From Sphingomonas sp. Root241 (lineage in GTDB: Bacteria > Pseudomonadota > Alphaproteobacteria > Sphingomonadales > Sphingomonadaceae): 64,000 nucleotides of DNA. The position numbers and the translations under genes were made by a program. Below the pieces are notes generated by a model, which was given only the letters and a program-made list of their open reading frames with translations, made no database searches and had not been told where the DNA came from. The stretch covers positions 310,167 through 374,166 of the forward strand of contig NZ_LMIV01000004.1 in NCBI RefSeq assembly GCF_001428865.1, in the 5' to 3' direction. This document shows, piece by piece, positions 25,845-34,600 of this stretch. How positions within the stretch are numbered: position 1 is the stretch's first letter; every line of letters starts with the position of its first letter.

Positions 25845-26807
25845 TCACGTGCTGCCCGTCAGTTTGTAGAAGCGGACGGCATTGTTGTAGAAAATGTCGC
25901 GCTTCTGCTCCTCGGTCAGGAACGTGGCACTCTCGATCCCTTCGATGGCCAGCCCGATCCCGTCGGGCCAGAACATGTGGTCCGAGCCGAACATGATGCG
26001 CTTGCCGAAGCCCGCTTCCACCAGCTTGCGCAGATAATCGTGGAAATGCGCCCGGGGCAGGAGCCAGTCTACCGCCCCGGTATCGACGTTCACATTGGGA
26101 TACAGCATCAGGATGGCCATGGTGTCGTCGAGATACGGCCAGCCGCAATGCATCAGGTTCAGCCGCAGTTTCGGGTGGCGGTTCAGCGCCTCCTCGACAT
26201 ATTCCGGATTGCCGAAGCGCGCCCGGGCCGGACGGCAGCAGGGATCGAAGGTGGTGCCTTCGGGCATCGTCCCGGTGTGGAGCGCCACCGGGATGTCGAG
26301 TTCCTCGGCCATTGCGAGATAGGGATCATATTTGGGATCGCTCAGCGACAGGCCGGCATATTGTGCAGTGACTTCGCCGAGCACCTGCAATTTGCCTCCG
26401 GCGAAGGCCCTTCGGAGCAGCTCCACCGGCGGCAGCGGCGTATCGTCGGATCCGCGAATGCCCGCGCCGACGACGAAGCGGCCGGGATCGCGATCGTGCC
26501 AATCGATCGCGGCCTGCAGCCGGTCTCCGTCTCCGCCGCTCACCACGCCCTTCACGACATTGTGCCGCTTCATCTCGGCGATGCAGGCCGACAGATGCTC
26601 CGCGCCGTTCCGGATCGGGCTCTTCACGCCGCTGATCGGATTGACGATCGGATTGCCGAACGGAGTCGCTGCCGGATAGGCGTGCATATGGACGTCGATG
26701 ATCGGCCCCGCCTGCGCGGCGCGGGAGGCGAGCCCGGCGCCCGGCAAGGCGAGCGCGGTGGCGGCGCTCGCGCCCAGTTTCAGGAAATCTCTGCGGCCGA
26801 AATGCAT
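25845..26807 (-). CDS. Amidohydrolase 2 family protein, Tat-exported
   Basis: A 320-aa protein starting at the ATG at 26807, with GGAGG seven bases upstream; an in-frame start 21 bp earlier is less likely. Tat signal RRDFLKLGASAATALALPGA. The metal-dependent TIM-barrel hydrolase/decarboxylase pattern is IIDVHMHAY (HxH), LGEVTAQYAGLS, PVALHTGT (third His), LMHCGWPYLDD and MFGSDHMFW (catalytic Asp). Family members hydrolyse or decarboxylate small cyclic or aromatic acids; the substrate is not evident. It stands alone, flanked on both sides by compound repeats. Confidence 0.87.
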   Translation of the reverse strand: MHFGRRDFLKLGASAATALALPGAGLASRAAQAGPIIDVHMHAYPAATPFGNPIVNPISGVKSPIRNGAEHLSACIAEMKRHNVVKGVVSGGDGDRLQAAIDWHDRDPGRFVVGAGIRGSDDTPLPPVELLRRAFAGGKLQVLGEVTAQYAGLSLSDPKYDPYLAMAEELDIPVALHTGTMPEGTTFDPCCRPARARFGNPEYVEEALNRHPKLRLNLMHCGWPYLDDTMAILMLYPNVNVDTGAVDWLLPRAHFHDYLRKLVEAGFGKRIMFGSDHMFWPDGIGLAIEGIESATFLTEEQKRDIFYNNAVRFYKLTGST

Positions 26808-26952
26808 TCCCGTCCCTCCGACTGTCACCGCAATGTTCCGCGGTGGTCCGGGAACCTGATTATCGCGACCGTTGCGCCGGCGAAATTACCTGGCAGGTCG
26901 TTGGGGCCTTTCGAGCGTAGAAACGGCAGATTGAGGACTCATATTAAAAGCA

Positions 26953-27119
26953 CGTCATCCCCGCGAAAGCGGGGGCTCATCTCCGACAGTTTCCACAAAC
27001 GCACCGGTGCATTTTGCCGCTCGTTCAGGAGATGGGTCCCCGCTTTCGCGGGGATGACGGTAAGGGATTTCGCGAAGGACGAAGTACAACCCTTATGAAC
27101 CAACGACTTGTATAGGTTC
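26953..27119. repeat. Compound inverted repeat, copy C (two hairpins plus conserved arm)
   Basis: Copy of the 25673-25779 element (hairpins at both ends, GCACCGGTGC at 27001-27010, GGAGATGGG arm), followed by the roughly 60-bp arm that ends CTTGTATAGGTTC and is shared in inverted orientation with copy A at 12229. It fills most of the gap between the amidohydrolase and the XRE regulator, a 317-bp stretch with no gene. Confidence 0.88.
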
Positions 27120-27124
27120 TTACC

Positions 27125-27949
27125 CTAGAGCATTTCGCCGGCGGCGAGCCTGGCGCACACCGAGGCGGTCAATGCGTCGGCCGGAAAGGCGCAGTCGATC
27201 TGGAGCTCGTCCAGCGTCACGTCGAAAGGCGCGGCGAACGTCGTGATCGTCTCGAAGAAGCGCAGCGGCCCCGCCGGACTGCGGAAATCGAGCGTGAGCA
27301 CCGGTTCGATCTCGCTGCCGATGCCGCGGAAACGCCATTCCTGCGGCACGCCGGGATAGCCGAGCAGTTCGGTCAGCAGCGCCTGGCCATATTCGTCGCC
27401 GGGCGTGATCGCGAGATGATCGTGCAATCGGCGCAGGAAGCCCGTAGCGACCGCCGGCCAGTTGAGGATCACCGGGCGGAAATCCTCTGGGTCGAAGATC
27501 TGGCGCAGCAGGTTGCTGTGGCGGCTCTCGCGCCCCTGCATCACGAAGCGATTGATGTTCATCGCGCCGTCGTTGCCACCGAGCACGTCGAACTGCCGGT
27601 TCAGGATGAAGGCGGGATAGGGATTCTGGTGCTGCAGGATCAGGTCCACGGCGTCGCGCATGCGCTCCAGCGCGGGCGTCGCGAGTTCGCGTTCGGCATA
27701 TTGCGGCGCATAGCCGGCGGCGAGCAGCAGCGCGTTGCGCTCGCGCAGGGGCAGCGAAAGCGCGTCGGCGATGCGGCCGATGGCGTCGCGCGACGGCTGC
27801 GCCTTGCCCGTCTCGACGAACCCGAGATGCCGCGCGGACATGCCGCATTCGAGCGCCATGTCCAGTTGGCTCATGCGCCGCGCGGCGCGCCATTCGCGCA
27901 ACAACAGGCCGACCGGAGGATAGGGGGCTTTGTCGCGGGTTTCGGCCAT
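27125..27949 (-). CDS. XRE-family regulator with MmyB-like ligand-binding domain
   Basis: A 274-aa DNA-binding protein. The ATG at 27949 (MAETRDKAPYPPVG) is preferred over upstream in-frame starts because the HTH domain begins shortly after it and GGGGAA lies upstream. HTH at about residues 14-68 with LLREWRAARRMSQLDMALE, ARHLGFVETGKAQPS and IADALSLPLRERN. The C-terminal PAS-like MmyB domain has NRQFDVLGGN, RRLHDHLAITPGDEYG, LDFRSPAGPLRFFETITTF and DELQIDCAFP. Such proteins often control a neighbouring dehydrogenase or stress gene. Here the divergent gene at 28067 encodes a secreted Pro/Thr-rich protein. Confidence 0.9.
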   Translation of the reverse strand: MAETRDKAPYPPVGLLLREWRAARRMSQLDMALECGMSARHLGFVETGKAQPSRDAIGRIADALSLPLRERNALLLAAGYAPQYAERELATPALERMRDAVDLILQHQNPYPAFILNRQFDVLGGNDGAMNINRFVMQGRESRHSNLLRQIFDPEDFRPVILNWPAVATGFLRRLHDHLAITPGDEYGQALLTELLGYPGVPQEWRFRGIGSEIEPVLTLDFRSPAGPLRFFETITTFAAPFDVTLDELQIDCAFPADALTASVCARLAAGEML

Positions 27950-28066
27950 GATGGTTTCCCCAGTACGAACGAAACGCCGCGGGAGCCAGCGGAGCATCGC
28001 GGGCCCTGCTGCGTTGACGATCCGGGCGCGCATGTCGCGTCCGGAAACCGTGTCAGGAGAAGCCCG

Positions 28067-28423
28067 ATGAAGCTCATTGCATTGGCCGCCGCTCTCGCCG
28101 CGATCGGCGGCGCCGCCGCCGCGCAGGATACGCCGCAACAGACTCCGCCCGCGACCAATACGCCGCAGACTCCGTCGCCGACGACGACCACGCCCGATCC
28201 CAACACGCCGCCGTCCGATCCCAAGACGGGCACCACCGGTTCGGGGACGACCAGCCTGGCGTCCGAACCGGATCCGGCACCTTCAACCACGGCTACGTCT
28301 CCGGCACCCCCAGCCACGGCTGCTGCCCCCATGACCGCTGCTCCGGCGCCTACCGCGGCACGCGAATATCCGCCCTGCTCGCGGACCGTGAAGGACCAAT
28401 GCCGTCAACGAGGCGGCCGCTGA
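28067..28423 (+). CDS. Small secreted Pro/Thr-rich low-complexity protein
   Basis: A 118-aa protein started at the ATG at 28067, with GGAG nearby and a clear signal peptide (cleavage near GGAAAAQD). The mature region is about 75 residues of Pro, Thr, Ser and Ala (for example PQTPSPTTTTPDPNTPP), ending in a short conserved-looking tail with two Cys (YPPCSRTVKDQCRQRGGR). It has no recognisable domain. It may be a periplasmic or surface linker-like protein. It diverges from the XRE regulator, 117 bp away. Confidence 0.7.
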   Translation: MKLIALAAALAAIGGAAAAQDTPQQTPPATNTPQTPSPTTTTPDPNTPPSDPKTGTTGSGTTSLASEPDPAPSTTATSPAPPATAAAPMTAAPAPTAAREYPPCSRTVKDQCRQRGGR

Positions 28424-28438
28424 GCGCGGCTGCCTCTG

Positions 28439-28621
28439 TCAGTGGACGGGCAGCGGTTCATGCCCCACGGGCAAATGGTGCATGACCGCGTAGATGTCGC
28501 GTCGATCGACGGCCTGGCCGCACATCGGGCACAGCTCGAAATGGACGAGTTCGCTATCGTGAGAAACGGTGCTCCGGCTTTGGCCGGGGCCCGCAGTTCG
28601 TAAAATAGTCGCGTTTATCAC
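28439..28621 (-). CDS. Small protein with CPMCG zinc-knuckle-like motif
   Basis: A 60-aa frame, convergent with the preceding gene. The C-terminal half, VHFELCPMCGQAVDRRDIYA followed by VMHHLPVGHE, has a CxxC pair and three His and looks like a real small metal-binding protein. The N-terminal half is unremarkable, so the true start may be internal. No function is assigned. Confidence 0.5.
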   Translation of the reverse strand: MINATILRTAGPGQSRSTVSHDSELVHFELCPMCGQAVDRRDIYAVMHHLPVGHEPLPVH

Positions 28622-28732
28622 CGGACCACCTTCGCATTAGCATATTGTTTACCATTATAGCGGAGCGCGGTGCGCGGCATTCATGCGATGCAAATTTTTT
28701 CCGCCGCGGTCACCGACAATGGCAAAGCGAGT

Positions 28733-28960
28733 TCACATCGCTTGATCGTCCGATCGGCGCAGCAGCCACTTCCCCCAGTAAAACAGGCCAAAGCCCAAAG
28801 CGAAGGGGATGCCGCCGATGAGCAGGGGCAGGATGATGATGCTCGGGTCCTGAAGCGCCATGCCGAACCCCGTGACGACGACGACCAGCGAGCACAGCCC
28901 GCTGCAGGTCATGATCAGGATCCCCACTCCCAGGAACAGGCCACCGAAAAGCTGCTTCAT
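28733..28960 (-). CDS. Small two-helix membrane protein linked to radical SAM gene
   Basis: A 75-aa protein from the ATG at 28960, which overlaps the radical SAM stop (ATGA), showing coupled translation. Two hydrophobic segments (FLGVGILIMTCSGLCSLVVV and LPLLIGGIPFALGFGLFYWG) are followed by the basic tail KWLLRRSDDQ. It has no known domain. Being locked into the rSAM-Lgt operon, it could be a membrane anchor or partner for those enzymes. Confidence 0.75.
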   Translation of the reverse strand: MKQLFGGLFLGVGILIMTCSGLCSLVVVVTGFGMALQDPSIIILPLLIGGIPFALGFGLFYWGKWLLRRSDDQAM

Positions 28961-30402
28961 GCCTGCCCCCTTGCCCGCTCGAGCACCGGCGCGCCTTCCG
29001 CGCCGGGCCGATAGAAGGTGTTGTAGGTGTCGAACGGAATGATCTGCCCCTCCGGCGTCACGAAGTGCACGCAGCTGCGCTTCACTGTCGCGAGGTCGAA
29101 ATTGTAGCGATCGAGGAATTGCAGGATGACCACGCGGAAGCTGTTCGCATAGCCGAGATCCTCCGGCACGAGCGCCTGGGGCAGGCAGCACAGGACCTCG
29201 GCCAGCTTCTCCTCGGTATTGCATTGCGTGGTGGCGAGGCTGAGCAGGCCGACGACTGCCTGGCGCAATGTGGGATAGGCTTCGTAGCTGATCGTGTTCG
29301 GCCCCTGCAGGATCAGGTCGCGCGGAAGCAGGGACGTGATCGGCGTCACCGTGCGGCCGTCGCGCAGGCCATAGCCGATGCAGATCTGGTCGGGATTGCA
29401 GGGCAGGGGAATCATGTCTTCCATGCCGAACACGCCGGCCTTCACCACTTCGCGGCGGATCTGCGAGAGCAATACGCGATTGGCCTTGGCATCGAACCCC
29501 TCGTTGCGGCCGGCATCCTGCACCGGCTGGAACGTGACGCCGCGCACGCAGGACCAGTCGAGCGCGTGGCTGACGATGGCCGCGACCTCCTGATCGTTGA
29601 CCCCACGCTTCACCACCGCGACGAGCGTCGTCGACAGGCCGACGCGTTCGAGCGCCTCGAGCGCGGCCTGGCGGATGCGCGACAGCCGGGCGCCGCGCAG
29701 ATTGACGAGCGCATCGTCGTTCAGGCTGTCGAACTGGAGATAGACTTCGAGCCGCGGCGCATAACTCGCAAGGCGCTTCACGAACGCATCGTCCTGCGCG
29801 ATCCTGAGTCCATTGGTGTTGATCATGATATGGCGGATCGGCCGGCGCTTCACTGCGTCCAGTATCTCGAAGAATTGCGGGTGCAGCGTGGGCTCTCCGC
29901 CCGAAAGCTGGACGAGATCGGGTTCGCCTTCGCTCTCGACCAGCGCGTCGAGCATCGTCTCGACCGTGGCGAGCGGCAAATGCCCGCCATGCATGTCCTC
30001 GGCATCGGCGAAGCAGACCGGGCAGGCGAGGTTGCAGGCCGAGTTGATCTCGACGATCGCCAGGCAGCTATGCTGTTCATGGTCGGGGCACAGGCCGCAA
30101 TCGAACGGGCATCCCACTTCTGTGCGGGTCTGGGTGCGGAGCGGGCGATCGCCGGGCTTGAGCCAGTCCTTTTGCGAGCGCCAGTAAGCGAGGTCGTCGC
30201 TGATCAGCGTCTTCTGGACGCCGTGCGACCGGCAGCGCTTGAGATAATAGACGCGGTCGTCCTCGATGATGACCTTGGCCGGGACGGGCTCGAGGCAGGT
30301 CTCGCACAGGCTGCTCGTCTGCCCATGGAAGATATAGGGCGCCGCCTTACGCTCGGGCGACGGCTGGAGGGGGGCGGTCGCGAGCGATCCAGATAAGGGC
30401 AT
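28957..30402 (-). CDS. Radical SAM enzyme of the MJ0619/Tes-like family
   Basis: A 481-aa protein. The SAM-binding cluster motif CNLACPVC places Cys123, Cys127 and Cys130 in the CX3CX2C spacing. The N-terminal region has further cysteines (CETC at 33-36, Cys57, GCPFDCGLC at 97-105, Cys113), as in the MJ0619 methyltransferase and tetraether-lipid-synthase-type enzymes, where they bind extra iron centres. SGGEPTLHP and MINTNGLRI are standard radical SAM strands. The C-terminal domain has FQPVQDAGR and PCNPDQICIGYGLRDGR. Its first 56 bases overlap the Lgt-paralogue gene. The product is unknown; lipid or pterin C-C chemistry are both possible. Confidence 0.88.
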   Translation of the reverse strand: MPLSGSLATAPLQPSPERKAAPYIFHGQTSSLCETCLEPVPAKVIIEDDRVYYLKRCRSHGVQKTLISDDLAYWRSQKDWLKPGDRPLRTQTRTEVGCPFDCGLCPDHEQHSCLAIVEINSACNLACPVCFADAEDMHGGHLPLATVETMLDALVESEGEPDLVQLSGGEPTLHPQFFEILDAVKRRPIRHIMINTNGLRIAQDDAFVKRLASYAPRLEVYLQFDSLNDDALVNLRGARLSRIRQAALEALERVGLSTTLVAVVKRGVNDQEVAAIVSHALDWSCVRGVTFQPVQDAGRNEGFDAKANRVLLSQIRREVVKAGVFGMEDMIPLPCNPDQICIGYGLRDGRTVTPITSLLPRDLILQGPNTISYEAYPTLRQAVVGLLSLATTQCNTEEKLAEVLCCLPQALVPEDLGYANSFRVVILQFLDRYNFDLATVKRSCVHFVTPEGQIIPFDTYNTFYRPGAEGAPVLERARGQA

Positions 30403-31090
30403 AGGCGCTGAGTCCGATCATCACGAAGTGGAACACGTTGAACGGGCCGAACACCGGGGGATAGGGCTTGAGGAATTCCCAGGCAAATCGCTGGACGGCA
30501 TAAGCGAGGACGAAGACGTGAAAGCCGTGGCGCACCGCCCAGGGGCGCCCCATCGCCAGCGCGTGCCAATAGACTGCGAGGAACGCCGCCATCGCGAGCG
30601 ATTCGTAGATCTGGACCGGATGGCGGGAAATGCCGTCGCCGAGATTGACTCCCCAGGGCAGGCCGGTCGGGACGCCATAAGTCTGGTCGCCCATGCCTGC
30701 GAAAAGACATCCCCATCGCCCGACGACGATGCCGAGGCACAAGGGGATGACGAAGGGTCCGCCGGTCGATCCCCGCACGCCGCGGAGCCATTTCCAGAGC
30801 TCGACCGCGACGATCGCGCCCGCGAGCGCGCCGGCGATCGAGTGCGAGAGGACCGGCCGCGCATCGCGGAGCGTGTTGAGCGATCCGAGCAGCCAGGCGC
30901 CGAGCGCGGCGCCCGCGGCAAGGCTGATGAAATAGCCGGGCGCGGTGTGGCGGGCGAGCCCTTCGACGCTGGTCCGGCGATGTCGAAATACCCAACGTGC
31001 GCCGAGGAAAGCGGCAAGCCACGCCGCGAGATCGCCGACATAATGATACCAGGGGGCGATCGCGACGTGGAGCACGCCGTCGATTAGCAT
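30347..31090 (-). CDS. Prolipoprotein diacylglyceryl transferase (Lgt) paralogue
   Basis: A 247-aa multi-pass membrane protein from the ATG at 31090 (GGCGGA upstream). Lgt-type signatures are the helix with LSHSIAGALAG (His at the Lgt catalytic position), GRWGCLFAGMGDQTYGVPTG, LPWGV and RHPVQIYESLAMAAF. The GRxGCxxAG form, instead of the GRxGNFxN of housekeeping Lgt, marks a paralogue subfamily. It is translationally overlapped with the radical SAM gene and is unlikely to be the cell's only Lgt. A role in transferring or positioning a lipid substrate is inference. Confidence 0.85.
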   Translation of the reverse strand: MLIDGVLHVAIAPWYHYVGDLAAWLAAFLGARWVFRHRRTSVEGLARHTAPGYFISLAAGAALGAWLLGSLNTLRDARPVLSHSIAGALAGAIVAVELWKWLRGVRGSTGGPFVIPLCLGIVVGRWGCLFAGMGDQTYGVPTGLPWGVNLGDGISRHPVQIYESLAMAAFLAVYWHALAMGRPWAVRHGFHVFVLAYAVQRFAWEFLKPYPPVFGPFNVFHFVMIGLSAYALIWIARDRPPPAVARA

Positions 31091-31122
31091 ATTCCGCCGA
31101 GTTGCAAGCCTTGCGACGCACC

Positions 31123-31584
31123 TCAGTCGCGGATGGTTTCCATCGAGATGTAGGTCGAAGTGCTCGCGACGTGCGGCAGGCTGGAGATGCGCTCGCCCAG
31201 CACGATGCGATATTTGCGGATGTCGGCGGTGCGGACCTTGAGAAGATAATCGAAGCTGCTCGCGATCATGTGGCATTCCTCGACCTCGGGAATGCGCCGC
31301 ACCGCCGCGTTGAATTCCTCCAGCGCCTTTTCGCGCGTGTCCGACAGCTTCACTTCGGTGAAGGCGACATGATCGAGCGCGAGCTTCGCGGGATCGATCA
31401 GCGCGGTGAAGCCGGTGATCACGCGGGTTTCGATCAGCCGCTTGAGCCGCTGCTGGCAGGGGGTTTTCGACAGGCCGATCCGCTGGGCGAGTTCGGTGAC
31501 GGTGATCCGCCCATCCTCGCGCAGGACGTCCAGGATCTTGCGGTCATAGTCGTCCAGATCGACCGGCTTCGGGGGCATTTTCAT
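31123..31584 (-). CDS. putR: Lrp/AsnC-family regulator, probable PutR
   Basis: A 153-aa protein: N-terminal HTH (DLDDYDRKILDVLREDGRIT, then ELAQRIGLSKTPCQQRLKRL) and a C-terminal RAM ligand-binding domain (EVEECHMIASSFDYLLKVRT, SLPHVASTSTYISMETI). Divergence from putA with a 98-bp spacer is the standard arrangement of the alphaproteobacterial proline-responsive activator PutR. The symbol rests on that context. Confidence 0.85.
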   Translation of the reverse strand: MKMPPKPVDLDDYDRKILDVLREDGRITVTELAQRIGLSKTPCQQRLKRLIETRVITGFTALIDPAKLALDHVAFTEVKLSDTREKALEEFNAAVRRIPEVEECHMIASSFDYLLKVRTADIRKYRIVLGERISSLPHVASTSTYISMETIRD

Positions 31585-31588
31585 GCAA

Positions 31589-31663
31589 ATCGTCTTTCGG
31601 AAGCAAATATGCGTGCTGTAGTGATATCGGAAAGGGTCAAACTAAGACAGATCGTCTTTGCGG
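31589..31663. promoter_or_regulatory. Direct repeats in putR-putA intergenic region, candidate PutR sites
   Basis: ATCGTCTTTCGG (31589-31600) and ATCGTCTTTGCGG (31651-31663) are near-identical and spaced 62 bp apart, about six helical turns, so they lie on the same face of the DNA. This suits wrapping by an Lrp-type octamer. They cover nearly the whole spacer between the two starts. Confidence 0.5.
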
Positions 31664-31682
31664 CGCGCATTATATCTGCGGC

Positions 31683-34600
31683 ATGTCGACCAATCCCCCT
31701 TTTGCCGCCTTCGCGCCGCCGAACCTTCCCCAGACGCCGCTGCGCGTGGCGATCACCCAGGCCTATCGCCGCGCGGAGCCCGAGTGCATTGCTCCGCTGC
31801 TCGACGCGGCGACGCTGCCCGAGCCGGTCCGCGCCGATGCCGAGCGCACCGCGCGCGCGCTGATCGCGGCGCTGCGCAAGGAAGGCACCAAGAGCGGGGT
31901 CGAAGCGCTGGTGCAGGAATATACGCTGTCGAGCGAGGAGGGCGTGGCGTTGATGTGCCTCGCCGAGGCGCTGCTGCGCATCCCCGACGACGCCACGCGC
32001 GACGCGCTGATCCGCGACAAGATTGCCGACGGCGACTGGCGCGCCCATCTCGGCGGCAGCCGCTCGCTGTTCGTCAATGCGGCGACCTGGGGCCTGGTGG
32101 TCACCGGCAAGCTGGTCGACAGCGCGGACGATAAGGGGCTGGGCGCCGCGCTCACCCGGTTGATCGCGCGTGCCGGCGAGCCGGTCATCCGCCGCGGCGT
32201 CGACCTGGCGATGCGGATGATGGGCGAGCAGTTCATCACCGGCGAGACGATCGAGGAGGCGCTCAAGCGCGCACGCAAGGAAGAGGCGCGCGGCTTCGGT
32301 TATAGCTACGACATGCTCGGCGAGGCGGCGGCCACCGCTGCCGATGCGGCGAGCTATTTCGACGATTACACGCAAGCCATCCATGCGATCGGCAAGGCGG
32401 CGGGCGGGCGGGGCATCTATGAAGGGCCCGGCATTTCGATCAAGCTCTCGGCGCTGCATCCGCGCTATTCGCGTGCGCAGGCCGATCGGGTGATGCGCGA
32501 GCTGCTGCCGCGGGTGCAGGCGCTGGCGGCGCTGGCGAAATCCTATGACATCGGCTTCAATGTGGATGCGGAGGAAGCCGACCGGCTCGAACTCTCGCTC
32601 GACTTGCTCGAGTCACTGGCGCTCGATCCGGCACTCGCCGGTTGGAACGGGCTCGGCTTCGTGGTGCAGGCTTATGGCAAGCGCTGCCCGTTCGTGATCG
32701 ACTGGATCGTCGACCTCGCTCGCCGCGCCGGCCGCCGGATCATGGTGCGGCTGGTCAAGGGTGCCTATTGGGACGCCGAGATCAAGCGCGCGCAGGTCGA
32801 CGGGCTCGCCGATTTCCCGGTCTATACGCGGAAACTCCACACCGACGTGGCCTATGTCGCCTGCGCGCGGAAGCTGCTCGCGGCGAAGGAGGTGATCTTC
32901 CCGCAATTCGCCACCCACAACGCACTGACCCTCGCGACGATCTATCAGATCGCCGGAGCCGATTTCTCGATCGGCGATTATGAGTTCCAGTGTCTCCACG
33001 GCATGGGCGAGCCGCTCTACCGGCAGGTGGTGGGCGCGGAAGGGCTGGGGCGGCCCTGCCGCATCTATGCGCCGGTGGGCACGCACGAGAAATTGCTCGC
33101 CTATCTGGTCCGCCGCCTGCTCGAGAACGGCGCCAATTCGTCGTTCGTCAATCGCGTCGCCGATCCGGCCGTGTCGATCGACGAGCTCGTCGCCGATCCG
33201 GTCGCCGCGGTGCGCGACGCGCCGCAGCCGGGGGCAAAGCATGACGCGATCGCGTTGCCCGCAGATCTCTATCCCGACCGTCGCAACTCGGCCGGTATCG
33301 ACTTGTCGAACGAGCTCGCGCTCGCTGCGCTGACGCGGGAGCTGCAGGCGAGCGCCGTGGTGCAATGGCGCACCGCTCCCGAAAAGGGAGAGGGCACCGA
33401 GCGCCCGGTGCGCAACCCGGCCGATCTTCGCGACGTGGTGGGCAGCGTGGTCGAAACCGATGCCGACGCGGCACGTGCGGCTGTGACACGGGCCGCGGCA
33501 TCCTCCTGGTCTTCGGTGCCGGTCGGCAAGCGCGCGGGGATGCTCGAGCGTGCGGCCGATGCGATGGAGGCGCGCATGCCGCTGCTGGTCGGCCTGACGA
33601 TCCGCGAAGCCGGCAAGTCGGCGGCGAACGCGATCGCCGAAGTGCGCGAGGCAGTGGACTTCCTGCGTTATTATGCCGTGCAGGCGCGCGCACTCGGCAC
33701 GGATGCCCGGCCACTGGGACCGGTGGTCTGCATCAGCCCGTGGAACTTCCCGCTGGCGATCTTCACCGGACAGGTCGCCGCGGCGCTCGTCGCAGGCAAT
33801 CCGGTGCTCGCCAAGCCGGCCGAGGAGACGCCGCTGATCGCCGCCGAGGCGGTGCGCTTGCTGCACGCAGCAGGAATCCCCGCCGATGCGCTCCAGCTCA
33901 TGCCGGGCGACGGCGCGATCGGCGCGGCCCTGGTCGGCGCGCCCGAGACGGCGGGCGTGATGTTCACCGGCTCGACCGAAGTGGCGCGGCTGATCCAGAG
34001 GCAGCTCGCCGAGCGGCTGTCGGCCGACGGTAAGCCGATCCCGCTGATCGCCGAAACCGGGGGGCAGAATGCGATGATCGTCGATTCATCGGCGCTCGCC
34101 GAGCAGGTGGTGGCCGACGTCGTCGCCTCGGCATTCGATAGCGCGGGGCAGCGCTGCTCGGCGTTGCGCATCCTGTGCCTGCAGGAGGAAATCGCCGATC
34201 GCACACTGGCGATGCTTAAGGGCGCGCTCGCCGAGCTGCGCATCGGCAACACCGAACGGCTTGCAGTCGATATCGGTCCGGTGATCACCGCCGAAGCCAA
34301 GGCAGGTATAGAGAAGCATATCGCGGCGATGCGCGCGCGCGGGCACCGCGTGGAGCAGCAGGCGCCGTCGCCCGAGACCGGGCACGGCACCTTCGTCCCG
34401 CCGACGATCATCGAGCTCGCCAGCATCGCCGATCTGGAGCGCGAGGTGTTCGGCCCCGTGCTCCACGTGATCCGCTATGCCCGGGAGGATCTCGATGCGT
34501 TGATCGATGCGATCAACGCCACCGGCTATGGACTCACTTTCGGGCTGCACACCCGGCTCGACGAGACGATCGCCGAAGTGACGTCGCGGATCGCGGCGGG

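Noticed and set aside
25593..27119. Possible CRISPR array from repeated palindromes
   Set aside because: The repeats are few, irregularly spaced, in both orientations and interrupted by a gene; no cas gene is present. They fit REP/BIME-like elements.
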